In this document: one piece after another, positions 8,212 to 15,509 of the stretch | Layout of the letters: each line of letters begins with the position of its first letter | How positions within the stretch are numbered: the stretch's first letter is position 1 | Assembly: GCA_014874415.1 (NCBI GenBank) | Contig: JACWAI010000074.1 | Location: 1 to 39,868 of the forward strand | Length of the DNA stretch: 39,868 bases | DNA from: Nitrososphaerales archaeon | GTDB taxonomy: Archaea > Thermoproteota > Nitrososphaeria > Nitrososphaerales > Gagatemarchaeaceae | Reading direction: 5' to 3' | Position numbers and translations under genes: made by a program | The notes under the pieces: model-generated | What the model was told of the DNA's origin: nothing | Seen by the model: only the letters and a program-made list of their open reading frames with translations | Databases searched by the model: none

Positions 8212-8219
8212 GATTAACG
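8212..8219 (-). promoter_or_regulatory. TATA box for 5S rRNA
   Basis: The minus strand reads GTTAATCT, 26-33 nt upstream of the predicted 5' end of the 5S RNA. This is the expected position for an archaeal box A with transcription starting at the mature terminal helix. Confidence 0.5.
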
Positions 8220-8267
8220 TTTCCAAGGGCCCAAGCGTTTTTTACGGGATGAGATGCAAGCAAGGAC

Positions 8268-8537
8268 ATGCAGAGGAGACTCCTGGACATCCTAGCTTGC
8301 CCCATCGACAAGCACTACCCGCTCACGCTGCTCGAGTTCGAAGTGAAAGGAGAGGTAGTAGTCGAAGGGGTCTTGACCTGTTCCGAATGCAGCAGATACT
8401 ACCCAATCATCGACGAGATCCCTGTGATGCTCCCAGACAATCTCAGAAACAGGAAGGAGGATATTGGGTTCCTCGAGAAGTGGAACTCCAAGCTTCCTGA
8501 GGCTGTCGTTCACGGCGGGAAGCCCTGGAGCCTTTGA
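8268..8537 (+). CDS. Trm112-family zinc protein
   Basis: An 89-residue protein with the Trm112 pattern: 'LLDILACPIDKHYPLTLL' at the N-terminus, 'GVLTCSECSRYYPIIDEIPVMLPD' in the middle, and a short tail. Trm112 proteins bind and activate several S-adenosylmethionine methyltransferases acting on tRNA, rRNA and translation factors in archaea and eukaryotes. Three cysteines (one in CPxD and two in CxxC) are visible, matching forms that keep a partial zinc site. It sits between the 5S and tRNA-Trp genes; no methyltransferase partner gene is adjacent. Confidence 0.85.
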   Translation: MQRRLLDILACPIDKHYPLTLLEFEVKGEVVVEGVLTCSECSRYYPIIDEIPVMLPDNLRNRKEDIGFLEKWNSKLPEAVVHGGKPWSL

Positions 8538-8612
8538 CTCGGCCATCCGATGAAGGAAACCCTAAAGCCACCTGAACGCCGCCCCGGCGGACGTGTCGGG
8601 GGTATAGCCCAG

Positions 8613-8633
8613 AACCTTGAGGTGGTTGGGCAG
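8613..8633 (+). other. D-loop intron of tRNA-Trp (15/16)
   Basis: The 5' D-stem strand GCCC (8607-8610) can pair with GGGC inside the insertion (8628-8631) as a 4-bp central helix. The 5' bulge is AGA and the 3' bulge AGC, with a TA/TA outer pairing and a weak inner AACC/GGTT stem that competes with the 5' bulge. Cuts after AG on both sides give a 9-nt D-loop AGCTAGGCA of standard type, with the intron between positions 15 and 16. Confidence 0.7.
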
Positions 8634-8656
8634 CTAGGCAGGGCGACAGGCTCCAG

Positions 8657-8721
8657 TGCGACAAAGATTACAGCCGCTGACACGGAAACGTGGATGATTG
8701 AGCTTTGGAGCGGCCTAAGAA
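8657..8721 (+). other. Anticodon-loop intron of tRNA-Trp (37/38)
   Basis: The 5' splice side is canonical: CTCC (8651-8654) pairs with GGAG (8707-8710), leaving AGT as the 5' bulge with a cut after G37. The 3' side is not: 12 nt (8711-8722) rather than three separate GGAG from the anticodon 3' strand. The 3' boundary at 8721 is therefore set by the mature tRNA fold, not by a perfect BHB. tRNA-Trp is a common intron host in archaea. Confidence 0.65.
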
Positions 8722-8798
8722 ACCTGTAGACCGTCGGTTCAAATCCGACTACCCCCACACTCTGACTTGCACCTTCCGGCTTCGTTCAACCTGTTACG

Positions 8799-8807
8799 AT
8801 TAAATAC
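8799..8807 (+). promoter_or_regulatory. TATA box upstream of the archaeosortase gene
   Basis: ATTAAATAC matches the archaeal TATA consensus. Transcription would begin near 8830, about 60 nt before the TTG start of the archaeosortase gene. Confidence 0.45.
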
Positions 8808-8891
8808 GCAGACGTCTATGTTTAGATGGGTTGTTCAGCAGACATTACCTCGCCTTTACCCCTCACGCCGACGCGCCGAAACTGATGGCAA

Positions 8892-9791
8892 TTGAGGACT
8901 GAACTCCGCTTCCTTGCCTGGGCCGGGACGGCTTTCGCCCTCAGCGCAGTAACTGCGCCCAAGTTCCCCGCCCTCGTGAGCCAGTCGGCAGGGGATGACT
9001 TCGGCGGGCTCTTCGTAGCCATCCCCATCGTCGCCCTGCTCACCCTGATCTTCGCGCTGCGCTGGAGGGAGCTCCGCGGAGCCATCGAGGCTGACAGCGC
9101 TTTGAGGTCACGGCTCCTTGCCCGTGTCGTCGGCGCGTGCATGGTTGGAGCGCTGGTCGTCCTAGAGCCCCTCAGCGGACAGAGCCTTGCGGCGTCCGCG
9201 ATCGCCGTGGTCCTGACGTTCTATGGCGTGTCCCTTGTGACTATCCCGGCTGCGGCCAAATTCATGCTTCCCTATGCCGCCGTCTATGCTGCCGCCGCAG
9301 GCGCGCCGGCAGTGCTGCTCTGGATATTCGGGGAGCCGCTGGCGGCCCTCTCATCTCTCTTTTCCGGCAGACTTGTCGGGCTAGCCGGACTCCCCGTGCT
9401 GTGGCAGGGGACCCAGTTCGAGTTCATATCGAAGTCCGGAGAGGCTGTAAGCGGGGCGGTTACCCCCGGCTGCTCGAGCATCGCCTCGGTCACCATGTTC
9501 CTCGGGCTGCTGGCCCTGATGCACCTTGACATGAAGAAGGACCTCCGGTCGACCGTGCGGCTGGCGGCGGTAGGAACCTTCGCGCTGGTGCTGCTGAACT
9601 CGGTCAGGATACTCGTAATCCTTTGGGTCGGCTATGAATACGGCTCGGCCGCCCTATGGGGAGTCCATGAGTGGATCGGCTATGCCATCTTCCTGGGATT
9701 CTTCTTGGCCGTCCTGCCTCTATATGCCAGGATGAGGGGGCCCGTGGAAGAGGTGCAAGCGGCGGCCGGCGCCCCAATTGTCTCCGTCTGA
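8892..9791 (+). CDS. Archaeosortase/exosortase-family transpeptidase
   Basis: A 299-residue polytopic membrane protein with about eight hydrophobic segments. The exosortase triad is present in order: Cys194 in 'VTPGCSSIAS', Arg239 in 'LNSVRILVIL' and His259 in 'GVHEWIGYAIF'. Enzymes of this family cleave C-terminal sorting signals of surface proteins and attach the product to the envelope, often a lipid. The start is a TTG; an in-frame stop at 8883 excludes a longer protein. It is convergent with a large surface-protein gene ending at 9834 that has a C-terminal membrane helix followed by basic residues, a possible substrate (inference). Confidence 0.88.
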   Translation: MRTELRFLAWAGTAFALSAVTAPKFPALVSQSAGDDFGGLFVAIPIVALLTLIFALRWRELRGAIEADSALRSRLLARVVGACMVGALVVLEPLSGQSLAASAIAVVLTFYGVSLVTIPAAAKFMLPYAAVYAAAAGAPAVLLWIFGEPLAALSSLFSGRLVGLAGLPVLWQGTQFEFISKSGEAVSGAVTPGCSSIASVTMFLGLLALMHLDMKKDLRSTVRLAAVGTFALVLLNSVRILVILWVGYEYGSAALWGVHEWIGYAIFLGFFLAVLPLYARMRGPVEEVQAAAGAPIVSV

Positions 9792-9833
9792 CCTTGGCAA
9801 CGCTGGTCCCAAGAGCCGAGACCACGGCCGCAT

Positions 9834-11444
9834 TCAGTCGTAGGCCCCTCTCCTCTTGATGTAGAGGCGCCAGATGAAGACGTCGAATGCTGCCGCCGCC
9901 AAGCCCACGGCGACAAGCAGATAGAGGACCGCCGGGGCTGAAGGCATGCTAAGATCCAAGTTCACTGTGCTGACAGTCCCTTCCGTAACCTGGGCCAACG
10001 CGTTCGCGGAGACTCCTCCATAGGACGCCGAGAGCGCGTAGTTGCCAGGGGGGAGAAGGATCGAGAAGCTTCCGAGCGGGCCTGGCTCCAATGTCGCCGG
10101 TTGCGACCCGGTGACGCCCAAAGTGAAGGTGGCATTGCTGACAGGCTTGCCCTGGGTCGTGGCCGACGCCTCAAGGGTCCCGGCGCGGACCGAGACCGAC
10201 TGCGCCTGGTATGGTCCGGGAACGGATACGTTGAATCGTTCTTCGGTCACCCCGCTGAACGACAGTTCGACGGTGACGGTGCTGGGGTATCGCGGAGCAA
10301 GGAGGTAGACCGCGCTGTTGTAGGAGTCCCATTCCCCCGCCCGGAGGCCGAGGCCCGAGGCGCTGATGACCACCCCTGTCAGGGGCTTGTTGTCCGGGTA
10401 GTCCCTCAGATGGATGGCGGTCTCGTTGCCCGGCACGGAGACCACTGAATACGAGTCCAGGCCGTCATGGGTGTACATCGTGAAGAGATGGCGGGGCCAG
10501 GTGGAGTTGGAAGAGTCGAGGTCTGTGGTCAAGGAGAAGGTGCTCGAGAATACGCTGACCAGGGACGTGCATCCCGCCATGGATATCCAGCTGCCGTCAT
10601 ACATTCTGAGGAACTCACCCTCCTGGACCGTGAGGCCAGACGTCGTCCTTTCGAACAGCCTGAGGTCGAAGCGGCCGTAGCGCAAGGGCATCTGGGGGAC
10701 GAGGGGAAAGGCTTCGCCTGTGGCAGGCGGGGCGATGGACTGGACCGGAGACTTGGCGACGAGGAGGCTTTCGGAAGCTGTGACCCCCGGGGCCACGGAG
10801 TAGGTGTACTCGGAGTAGAGTTCGAGCCAGACGGCAACCGAAGCGGACGAGCGGGAGAGCGTGACCTGAGACACGTTCTGGCCAAGCGATACTTTGACTG
10901 TCCCGTTTTTCCCGCCCGCGACTTCGAAGGTGGCCGTGGGCCCGGTCGAGTTTCCAGCTGAACACGCCTGGACGTTATAGGCGTCAGAAGCCGGGAGGGA
11001 AAAGAACTGGCCAAGGCGATTGGCAGTCACGTTTGATCCCTGATAGCTCGGGGTGAGGTTGTAATCATTCGCGGCGAGGGTCAGGGGGACCTCTGAGCTT
11101 CCCAAAGTGGACAGGATGGAGAGGGTCCACTGTCCTGCCGGGTCGCTGGGCAGGAAGGTGTAGATCTCGACCAGCTGGCCTGGGTCGAGGGTCACGAGGG
11201 AAGTCGCTGTCTCCCCTCCCGGATTCAGGAGTTGGGCGATGACAGTGGTGTTGTAGTACGATTCGAGCCAGACGTTGTCCCCAGATGAATAGATGGGTAT
11301 CCCATCTGCGACGGGCTGCACGTTGGCGGGGCCGAACCCCAGCCCGAGGTCAGGGGCGCTTGCCGCGAAGCTGGGGCGGATTTGAAGAAAGGCCGAGCAC
11401 AGCAGCAGGACCAGGCAGAGGAGGAAGCCCGTCCTAGACCCCAT
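9834..11444 (-). CDS. Large surface protein with C-terminal membrane anchor
   Basis: A 536-residue secreted protein. A signal peptide (residues about 5-27, ending 'SFAAS') is followed by a long extracellular beta-rich region with many potential N-glycosylation sites (NxS/T). Near the end is a carboxypeptidase-regulatory-like beta domain ('TTQGKPVSNATFTLGVTG...LPPGNYALSASYGG'), then one membrane helix ('VLYLLVAVGLAAAAFDVFIWRLYI') and a basic tail 'KRRGAYD'. No enzymatic motif is recognised. It is the last gene of the MoxR/DUF58 cluster, and its start overlaps the preceding membrane gene by 11 nt. Confidence 0.75.
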   Translation of the reverse strand: MGSRTGFLLCLVLLLCSAFLQIRPSFAASAPDLGLGFGPANVQPVADGIPIYSSGDNVWLESYYNTTVIAQLLNPGGETATSLVTLDPGQLVEIYTFLPSDPAGQWTLSILSTLGSSEVPLTLAANDYNLTPSYQGSNVTANRLGQFFSLPASDAYNVQACSAGNSTGPTATFEVAGGKNGTVKVSLGQNVSQVTLSRSSASVAVWLELYSEYTYSVAPGVTASESLLVAKSPVQSIAPPATGEAFPLVPQMPLRYGRFDLRLFERTTSGLTVQEGEFLRMYDGSWISMAGCTSLVSVFSSTFSLTTDLDSSNSTWPRHLFTMYTHDGLDSYSVVSVPGNETAIHLRDYPDNKPLTGVVISASGLGLRAGEWDSYNSAVYLLAPRYPSTVTVELSFSGVTEERFNVSVPGPYQAQSVSVRAGTLEASATTQGKPVSNATFTLGVTGSQPATLEPGPLGSFSILLPPGNYALSASYGGVSANALAQVTEGTVSTVNLDLSMPSAPAVLYLLVAVGLAAAAFDVFIWRLYIKRRGAYD

Positions 11445-12228
11445 GTGTTGTCCACCAGAGTGTCCCAGAGGCTATCAGAGTGGATGGGAGAACGAAGAAT
11501 ACCAGAGCGACCGAGATCTGCGAAGCGGCGTAGGCAACGCCGTAGGTGACCAGGGTGGCGAAGAGGGCCAGGGAGAGTACCCCGATGAACCGCCTCCGTG
11601 GCATTTCCCCTGGAACTAAGGCGTAAAGGATAAGTGAAATGTAGAGGAATACGAACACGAGAAGGGTCGGGATGTCCGCCTTATAGTAGCCCTGCCCCAC
11701 TATCCCGGAGCTCCCAAGCAGCACGTCCCTCGCCAGATTCCCTAGCCCTCCTCCGGAGGATGATAGTTCGTCTGCTCCCATGAGGAGCAATACCGCCAGC
11801 TCAGAGAGCACCAGCGCCGAAGGGAGGACTACTGTAAGCTTCCCCCGGCTGGCCATGCTCTTGGCCAGCCTGTAGATGCCGAAGGGTACCCCGGCGACAA
11901 TGACCCCCGCGGTCCAGCCAAGAAAGACCTGGTTCATGAGCCCGAGGACCGACGCGCTCCCCGTGAGCACGAAGTCGAGCGCCAGAAGGGGGAGCAGGGC
12001 GGCCAATTCGGCCCCCAGGATATCGACTACGGTGATGAAATTGAGAGTCCTGAGCCTTTTTACGGCCCCGAGGACCGAGACCTTCCCGACCTGGAGGGCG
12101 AAGACGGCCAACTCGAGAGCCGCGGTCTTTGACAGCGTGTCAGACCGCAAGAAGACGAAAGCGAAGTTCAAGTAAAGGAATAGGATCGATCCGGTTGCCG
12201 TCAAAGTGACGTAAAGATAGAATCTCAT
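11434..12228 (-). CDS. Polytopic membrane protein of unknown function
   Basis: A 264-residue protein with about seven hydrophobic segments, including one at the very N-terminus and one at the C-terminus, and basic loops such as 'GAVKRLR' and 'PRRRF'. I do not recognise the family. Its ATG overlaps the stop of the DUF58 gene (ATGA) and its end overlaps the next surface-protein gene, so it is an integral part of the cluster. A membrane role together with the MoxR/DUF58/DUF4129 machinery is inferred from position only. Confidence 0.7.
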   Translation of the reverse strand: MRFYLYVTLTATGSILFLYLNFAFVFLRSDTLSKTAALELAVFALQVGKVSVLGAVKRLRTLNFITVVDILGAELAALLPLLALDFVLTGSASVLGLMNQVFLGWTAGVIVAGVPFGIYRLAKSMASRGKLTVVLPSALVLSELAVLLLMGADELSSSGGGLGNLARDVLLGSSGIVGQGYYKADIPTLLVFVFLYISLILYALVPGEMPRRRFIGVLSLALFATLVTYGVAYAASQISVALVFFVLPSTLIASGTLWWTTHGV

Positions 12229-13250
12229 CTGCTCATCACCCTGTAGACCAGGCTGCTGATGTTCTCGTTCCCTGTGAAGAAGACAACTCCGGTTCCTTGG
12301 GTCGGCCGGCCGCTCACATAGCTCAGAACGACCGTCGGCTTCTTGGAGAGAAGGCCGAATGTAGTGGAATCCTGTAGTTCTGCCTCCCCGGTGACTATGA
12401 TGCCTGCGTCCTCAGGCGATTCCTGGGTCTTCTCCTTGAGCGGGTCAGCCCTCCACAACCACGCGACGAGGTCTGCCAGCCCCTTGAGGTCGCTCGCTTC
12501 AGAGACCGTAGTATCTTTCCCGACCCTGTGGACGAGCCTCAGCTTTGACCTGGTGCCCAGGATCGTAAGGCCTATCAGCGACACGGCCTCGGAACCGAGG
12601 TCCATCCAACCGGGCAGGGTCCTTGGAGGCCTGGGCAGTGATTCGAGAAAACACACGGTGAGGGTGTCGGGGATGTTCGCCTCCCCCACCCGGACCATCA
12701 GGTTGTCTCCCTCCCCAGCCGCAAGCCTCTTCCAAAGGATGCCCTTCGAGTCGTGGGCCGAGTCGTAAAGCTCGGCGTTGTAGAACTCCTGGCCGGAGCC
12801 CCTGCTCCCCGCCGGGCGGTCCCCGAGCATCGTTGCCATCACGCTGATCTCCCCCCTCGATGTGAGCAGGGAGTAGGGGAGGAACTCCGCCGCGAGGTCC
12901 AGCCTGCGAGCCTCGTACCTGGCGAAGAGGCCGAGCGGGTCGAAGACACCTATCTTCAGCGTGAACCCCGAGAACACCCCCGAGAACTTCGAGCTTATGC
13001 TGAGGGAGAGGTGATGATCCCCGCCGGGCAACAGGGCCGCCTGGACCCCCTCGGGGACGTCCAGAAGCTGGACGTTGGCGGTCTGCTCGTTCCTCTGGGA
13101 AGCGAAGACGAGGGGAAGGTTCAGGGTCCCCCCCTTGAACGCCCTCCTCTCGCCGGCACCCAGGTCGATTTCGAACGCCCTCTGGCGGGCGAGACGCAGG
13201 AAGAAGAAGGAGACGGTGGCCCCTGCGGTTAGCGAAAGGGCCAGCGCCAT
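12225..13250 (-). CDS. DUF58-domain protein
   Basis: A 341-residue (as called) protein with a DUF58 signature in 'GSGQEFYNAELYDSAHDSKGILWKRLAA', corresponding to the GxxFxxxRxYxxGDxxRxIDWk block, with some conserved charged positions replaced. DUF58 proteins occur beside MoxR ATPases and are related to von Willebrand A-like proteins. The ATG at 13250 falls inside a hydrophobic stretch. The frame continues upstream to the end of moxR and encodes 'GLTKRGRDFLAALLFTSLVGTFGSFYWG', a typical family N-terminus, but without ATG, GTG or TTG. The true start is therefore probably near 13331 at a non-standard codon. Confidence 0.75.
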   Translation of the reverse strand: MALALSLTAGATVSFFFLRLARQRAFEIDLGAGERRAFKGGTLNLPLVFASQRNEQTANVQLLDVPEGVQAALLPGGDHHLSLSISSKFSGVFSGFTLKIGVFDPLGLFARYEARRLDLAAEFLPYSLLTSRGEISVMATMLGDRPAGSRGSGQEFYNAELYDSAHDSKGILWKRLAAGEGDNLMVRVGEANIPDTLTVCFLESLPRPPRTLPGWMDLGSEAVSLIGLTILGTRSKLRLVHRVGKDTTVSEASDLKGLADLVAWLWRADPLKEKTQESPEDAGIIVTGEAELQDSTTFGLLSKKPTVVLSYVSGRPTQGTGVVFFTGNENISSLVYRVMSR

Positions 13251-13333
13251 CCCCCAGTAGAAGCTTCCGAAAGTGCCGACCAGGGATGTGAAGAGGAGGG
13301 CTGCTAGGAAGTCCCTCCCCCGCTTCGTCAGTC

Positions 13334-14269
13334 CTATCGTGGGGGCCTCACTTTTGTGAATATGTCCTGGACGACTTCGGAGGGTTCCGCTACCTTCCCA
13401 GTAAGCACCGCCGACTGGTCCAGCTTGAGCCTGTGAGGGAGCACGAACGAAGACACCATCTTGATGTCTTCGGGCGTGACGAAGTCCCTCCCCCTGAGAT
13501 AGGCGGTGGCCCTGGCGCAGTGCACCAGGTGCACCATCGCCCTCGGGCTGGCTCCCAGCCTCAGCCTCCGCTCCTTCCGCGTCTCCTCGGCTATTGCCGA
13601 CAGGTACTGGATTATCTCGTCGGAGACGTGGACCTCCCCGACCTCTTTCATTATCTTCTCAAGTTCTTGGGCCGTCAGGACCTGGTCGATGTTCAAGGTG
13701 TCCATGTCGCTCAGGTTCCTCCTGATGATGAGCTCCTCGGTCGACTGGTCTGGGTAGGGAAGGTCGACCTTCATCAAGAACCTGTCCAGCTGGTTCTCGG
13801 GCAGCGGGTAGACCCCCTGGAACTCCTGCGGATTCTGCGTCGCTATTACCATGAACGGGGAGGGGAGCTTCTGGGTGAGGCCCTCTACCGTGACCTGTCT
13901 CTCCTGCATGGCCTCGAGGAGGGCGCTCTGCACCTTGGGCGGAGCCCTGTTGATCTCGTCGGCCAGGAGGAGGTTGGTGAACACGGGGCCTCTTCTGAAC
14001 TCGAACTCCCTGTCCTTCGTGTTGAAGACGAAGCCTCCGATCATGTCAAGCGGGAGCATGTCCGGGGTGAACTGGATCCGCTTGAAGTCCAGTCCCATGC
14101 ACCTTCCGAACGACTTCGCCAGTATCGTCTTCGAGATCCCTGGCACCCCTTCGAGGAGGACGTGTCCTCCTGCAAGGAACGAGATTAGGAGGAGTTCTGA
14201 CTCCCTGTCCCTTCCCACGACGACCCGTCTAATTTGTCCTAGGACTCTTTCCTTGATCTCGATATCCAA
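13334..14269 (-). CDS. MoxR-type AAA+ ATPase
   Basis: A 311-residue MoxR-family ATPase. Walker A is 'GVPGISKT' and Walker B 'LLADEINRAPPK'; 'ALLEAMQERQVTVEG' and 'MVIATQNPQEFQGVYPLPENQLDRF' (sensor 1 and arginine-finger region) follow, with the C-terminal lid 'GASPRAMVHLVHCARATAYLRGRDFVTPEDI'. MoxR ATPases act as chaperone-like partners of DUF58/VWA proteins in maturation of other complexes. It overlaps the DUF4129 ORF by 41 nt in another frame and is followed directly by DUF58. Confidence 0.92.
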   Translation of the reverse strand: MDIEIKERVLGQIRRVVVGRDRESELLLISFLAGGHVLLEGVPGISKTILAKSFGRCMGLDFKRIQFTPDMLPLDMIGGFVFNTKDREFEFRRGPVFTNLLLADEINRAPPKVQSALLEAMQERQVTVEGLTQKLPSPFMVIATQNPQEFQGVYPLPENQLDRFLMKVDLPYPDQSTEELIIRRNLSDMDTLNIDQVLTAQELEKIMKEVGEVHVSDEIIQYLSAIAEETRKERRLRLGASPRAMVHLVHCARATAYLRGRDFVTPEDIKMVSSFVLPHRLKLDQSAVLTGKVAEPSEVVQDIFTKVRPPR

Positions 14270-14558
14270 TTATCTTCCTCCTCAGCTTCATGGCGAGGCG
14301 GACTACTTCGGCGTCGACGCCGCTAGGCATCGGGCGCCCTCCGTACCGGAACGCCTCGTATTCGGCAAGGGTTGTCTCCATCTTTCCCCAGTTGATATCC
14401 ACATGGGACTTCAGCCGTTCGACAGCCTCCCCCCACGTGAAGCCCGTCGAAAGAGAGGGGACGAACTTTACGATGGACTTGTCCAGGACCTGGAAGGCGC
14501 CCTGTGCGTCCAGGACCGTCGGGGGGCGGGACCGCTTCAGGGCGATGATCCCCACCAA
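14229..14558 (-). CDS. DUF4129-like cytoplasmic domain
   Basis: A 109-residue ORF starting at GTG. The C-terminal half ('TWGEAVERLKSHVDINWGKMETTLAEYEAFRYGG') matches the DUF4129 pattern of a helical domain ending in a Tyr-rich 'YE..RYG' block. Just upstream in the same frame, without a standard start except a TTG at 14563, is 'AEVLLLAADTALIAASLVGIIALKRSR', a membrane helix with a basic stop-transfer. This ORF is probably the cytoplasmic end of the ectodomain ORF at 14617-15411, separated from it by a frame change. Confidence 0.6.
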   Translation of the reverse strand: MVGIIALKRSRPPTVLDAQGAFQVLDKSIVKFVPSLSTGFTWGEAVERLKSHVDINWGKMETTLAEYEAFRYGGRPMPSGVDAEVVRLAMKLRRKIIGYRDQGKSPRTN

Positions 14559-14616
14559 GGAGGCGGCAATCAGAGCGGTGTCCGCCGCAAGGAGAAGGAC
14601 TTCCGCGGGGGGGAGC

Positions 14617-15411
14617 TCAGCCGGCAGTATAGGTCACCTGAGCGCTCGGTCTGTACTGGAAGAGGAAGAGGCCGTAGGTAGGATATGGGATGAACGCCCC
14701 CGATGGAGAGATGGCCACCCAAGTTTCGCCTCCTCCTGGATGCGTTCCCACCACAGTGCCGTTGACCTCCAGCTGTCCCCCCGCACCTGCGTTGGAAGAT
14801 TGGAGGCCCACTATCTCGGCGAAGCCCTGGGTGGGGCGCGTCCCCCCGGCCACGGTAGCGTAGAGCTCGCTCGCTGACTCGATTCCGGATATGGAGTCGG
14901 GGGAAACTACATTGATGGAAGACAGCTTCGTAGGCTGTGGAAGGAGCCTGAAGTCCAGGGTGGTGGTCGAATTGCTCCTGAAGGTTAGCGTGGTGTTGAA
15001 CGCGAAGATCGATCCCTTCACAGACACCGTGTAGTTGCCCGGGGAGACGATGGCCTCGGCCATCCCGGAGGAGTTGGTGAAGACGACCCGGATTTCAGGA
15101 TGGAGGGGGTTGCGTGCAAGGGGCTGACTCTCCTGGACCAGTGCGATCTGCAGGTCTCTCAACGGGACGAGCATGAAGGTCGGGACGGTGAGGAAGGAGG
15201 CGGAGTCGTAGAGGTAGGCAGGATTGATGCCCTCCGCCCTTATGATCAAGGTCGGGGGATTAACGGATCCCCCTCTGCCCGCGAGCACCTGCGATATGCC
15301 CGGGTTGGACAAGGTCCCTGCGAGCCCTGTCCCTCCGAATCCCAGGCCAAGGGCGAGCGTCACCACGAAGAGCAAGGCGATGAGACCCGCTGCCTCGAAA
15401 CCTGCCTTCAT
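14617..15411 (-). CDS. Exported ectodomain protein at head of MoxR cluster
   Basis: A 264-residue protein with an N-terminal membrane helix/signal ('AAGLIALLFVVTLALGLGFGGTGLAG'), then an extracellular beta-rich region. Residues about 75-155 look like an Ig- or carboxypeptidase-regulatory-like domain ('GMAEAIVSPGNYTVSVKGSIFAFNTTLTFRSNSTTTLDF') with several NxS/T sites. It ends abruptly at 'QVTYTAG'. In this class of clusters an ectodomain is commonly followed by a membrane helix and DUF4129; here that continuation exists in the +1 frame. A TTTAAA box at 15443-15448 lies about 32 nt upstream of its ATG and may drive the cluster. Confidence 0.65.
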   Translation of the reverse strand: MKAGFEAAGLIALLFVVTLALGLGFGGTGLAGTLSNPGISQVLAGRGGSVNPPTLIIRAEGINPAYLYDSASFLTVPTFMLVPLRDLQIALVQESQPLARNPLHPEIRVVFTNSSGMAEAIVSPGNYTVSVKGSIFAFNTTLTFRSNSTTTLDFRLLPQPTKLSSINVVSPDSISGIESASELYATVAGGTRPTQGFAEIVGLQSSNAGAGGQLEVNGTVVGTHPGGGETWVAISPSGAFIPYPTYGLFLFQYRPSAQVTYTAG

Positions 15412-15509
15412 CTAGACCAGCATTCCCTTTTGTGATGCAGCGTTTAAAGGAGTTTGGTTTGCCTGAAGGAACAAGGAGCATTTTCAATGGTGGCCGGCAG
15501 GGGACGTTG

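Larger units (their letters stand above)
8598..8757 (+). tRNA. tRNA-Trp(CCA) with two introns
   Basis: Mature parts: acceptor GGGGGTA/TACCCCC with discriminator A; D-stem GCCC (8607-8610)/GGGC (8641-8644); anticodon stem ACAGG (8646-8650)/CCTGT (8723-8727) with loop CTCCAG...A giving anticodon CCA; variable loop AGACC; T-arm GTCGG-TTCAAAT-CCGAC. Removing 21 nt in the D-loop (8613-8633) and about 65 nt in the anticodon loop (8657-8721) yields a regular 74-nt tRNA. CCA is not encoded. The cognate synthetase gene is at 4015-5145. Confidence 0.9.

Noticed and set aside
8826-8885. 19-codon upstream ORF before the archaeosortase gene
   Set aside because: It starts with ATG and ends at the stop that bounds the archaeosortase frame, but there is no sequence pattern, no repeat of regulatory amino acids, and such short frames are expected by chance.
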